25,658 nucleotides of DNA, from NCBI GenBank assembly GCA_003533785.1, contig DQCR01000061.1, positions 16,856 through 42,513 on the forward strand, given 5' to 3'. The stretch comes from Flavobacteriaceae bacterium (GTDB lineage: Bacteria > Bacteroidota > Bacteroidia > Flavobacteriales > Flavobacteriaceae). Positions 24,905 to 25,658 of the stretch are shown here, piece after piece. A program made the position numbers and the translations under genes. Numbering within the stretch: position 1 is the first letter of the stretch; every line of letters starts with the position of its first letter. The notes beneath the pieces are model-generated. The model was not told the DNA's origin, ran no database searches, and saw nothing but the letters and a program-made list of their open reading frames with translations.

Positions 24905-25591
24905 ATGAAAAAAGCACTTCTTTTGGGTTGGGGTTTGTTATCCTTTTGCGGTTGGGCACAGTCCTATCCTATGGAGGGTGATTTGATATTGATCGAAGGG
25001 GATTCGATCCCCAATGCCTCCGTTCAATTGGATGAGGTCATTCTATTCCCTCCCTTGGAATTTGCTTCCTACGATACTGCGAAGGAGTATGCAGTGCTTC
25101 GGGCACGCACCATCAGAGTCTATCCCTATGCCAAGTTGGCTGCCGATCGATTTGAAGTACTGAATGAAAGGCTATCCACTTTGAAGAAAAAACGCCAACG
25201 AAAAAAATACTTAAAACGCCTGGAGTCATTTGTCTATGATGAATTTGAAGAAGAGCTTCGAAAGCTCTCTCGCTCCCAAGGGCGCATTCTCATCAAACTG
25301 GTGCATCGCCAAACGGGTTTCACTACGCATCAACTTATCAAAGAATTGCGCAACGGATGGCGTGCATTTATTTATCAAACCACAGCTTCGCTTTTTAAGC
25401 TCAGTCTCAAACAGGAATACGACCCTGCCCAACACAAAGAAGATTACCTCATTGAAGACATTTTGCAGCGGGCCTTTGCCGATGGATTGTTGGATAGGCA
25501 AGACACTGCATTGGACTATTCCCTAGATTCGCTCTACACGCTCTGGAAAGACGATTCTCCCAAACGATTCTTTCTCAAACCGGCCAATTAA
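24905..25591 (+). CDS. DUF4294 domain protein, exported
   Basis: This 228-residue protein has a signal peptide (MKKALLLGWGLLSFCGWA, cleavage probably before Gln19). The DUF4294 core follows: RTIRVYPYAKLAADRFEVLNERLS (about 68-91), a highly basic helix KKKRQRKKYLKRLE, RKLSRSQGRILIKLVHRQTG, and ELRNGWRAFIYQTTASLFKLSL, ending EDILQRAFADG. The domain is characteristic of Bacteroidota and has no known function. The basic and amphipathic helices suggest an all-helical periplasmic protein that might bind nucleic acid or an acidic polymer; that is inference. It diverges from the M42 gene across 86 bases. Confidence 0.88.
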   Translation: MKKALLLGWGLLSFCGWAQSYPMEGDLILIEGDSIPNASVQLDEVILFPPLEFASYDTAKEYAVLRARTIRVYPYAKLAADRFEVLNERLSTLKKKRQRKKYLKRLESFVYDEFEEELRKLSRSQGRILIKLVHRQTGFTTHQLIKELRNGWRAFIYQTTASLFKLSLKQEYDPAQHKEDYLIEDILQRAFADGLLDRQDTALDYSLDSLYTLWKDDSPKRFFLKPAN

Positions 25592-25658
25592 AATGGTGAG
25601 AATCAAAAAGATTTTCTATATTTAAAGTTCCCGCAAAAAATAAAATTGTTTTTATTTC

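Noticed and set aside
25636..25658. A/T-only hairpin at the right edge after the DUF4294 gene
   Set aside because: Low-complexity A/T pairing only, cut by the window end; too weak to call.
1..25658. Mobile elements, CRISPR arrays, tRNA or rRNA genes
   Set aside because: No transposase-like protein, direct-repeat array, cloverleaf or rRNA-like stretch was recognised on either strand; tRNA detection by eye is limited.

Overview
The window reads as ordinary chromosome of a member of the Bacteroidota, most likely the Flavobacteriia. The evidence is the set of lineage-typical proteins (DUF2795, PUR-type DUF3276, the long NusB, DUF1573 lipoprotein, DUF4294, an LVIVD-repeat lipoprotein and a cyclophilin-FKBP fusion), AT-rich intergenic DNA without clear Shine-Dalgarno sequences, and several upstream elements matching the Bacteroidota promoter (TTG, about 19 nt, TAnnTTTG). 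It is gene-dense. No stretch over 300 bases lacks a gene, and I saw no rRNA, tRNA, insertion sequence, prophage or CRISPR array.

Layout. 1-5076 (minus strand) holds lnt, a shortened methyltransferase-like ORF, a PduO-type cobalamin adenosyltransferase, a small acidic DUF2795 protein, a terminator, and secA, which runs off the left edge. pssA (plus, 5163-5900) meets glmS tail to tail with one base between them. 5902-9731 (minus) is a tight cluster, tatC-lptB-GNA1-like acetyltransferase-glmS. recQ (plus) diverges from it and is followed by the cyclophilin-FKBP fusion. 13086-18438 (minus) carries an ABC exporter, a PUR-family protein with a strong terminator, a secreted M14 metallopeptidase and a thioredoxin-family protein. 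18552-21403 (plus) is nusB-DUF1573-yajC, a UUCG-loop terminator, then pyrD. The right end holds an LVIVD lipoprotein, a Tat-exported sugar isomerase-like protein, an M42 aminopeptidase (minus) and a DUF4294 protein.

Functional theme. Many genes serve the cell envelope and protein export: SecA, YajC and TatC (translocation), Lnt (lipoprotein N-acylation), LptB (LPS export), PssA (phospholipid head group), and GlmS with an adjacent acetyltransferase (amino sugars for peptidoglycan and LPS). Several predicted lipoproteins and one Tat substrate are encoded alongside.

The most interesting observation is the 132-residue acetyltransferase two bases upstream of glmS. It resembles eukaryotic-type glucosamine-6-phosphate N-acetyltransferase (GNA1) rather than a generic GNAT, which suggests a eukaryote-like order of UDP-GlcNAc synthesis or a bypass of GlmU. 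Second-tier observations are the methyltransferase relic that has lost its cofactor-binding core, a terminator hairpin ending three bases before the pyrD start, the dual-family prolyl isomerase, and an exporter with Asp in place of the catalytic Glu. I found no convincing new defence or mobile system.
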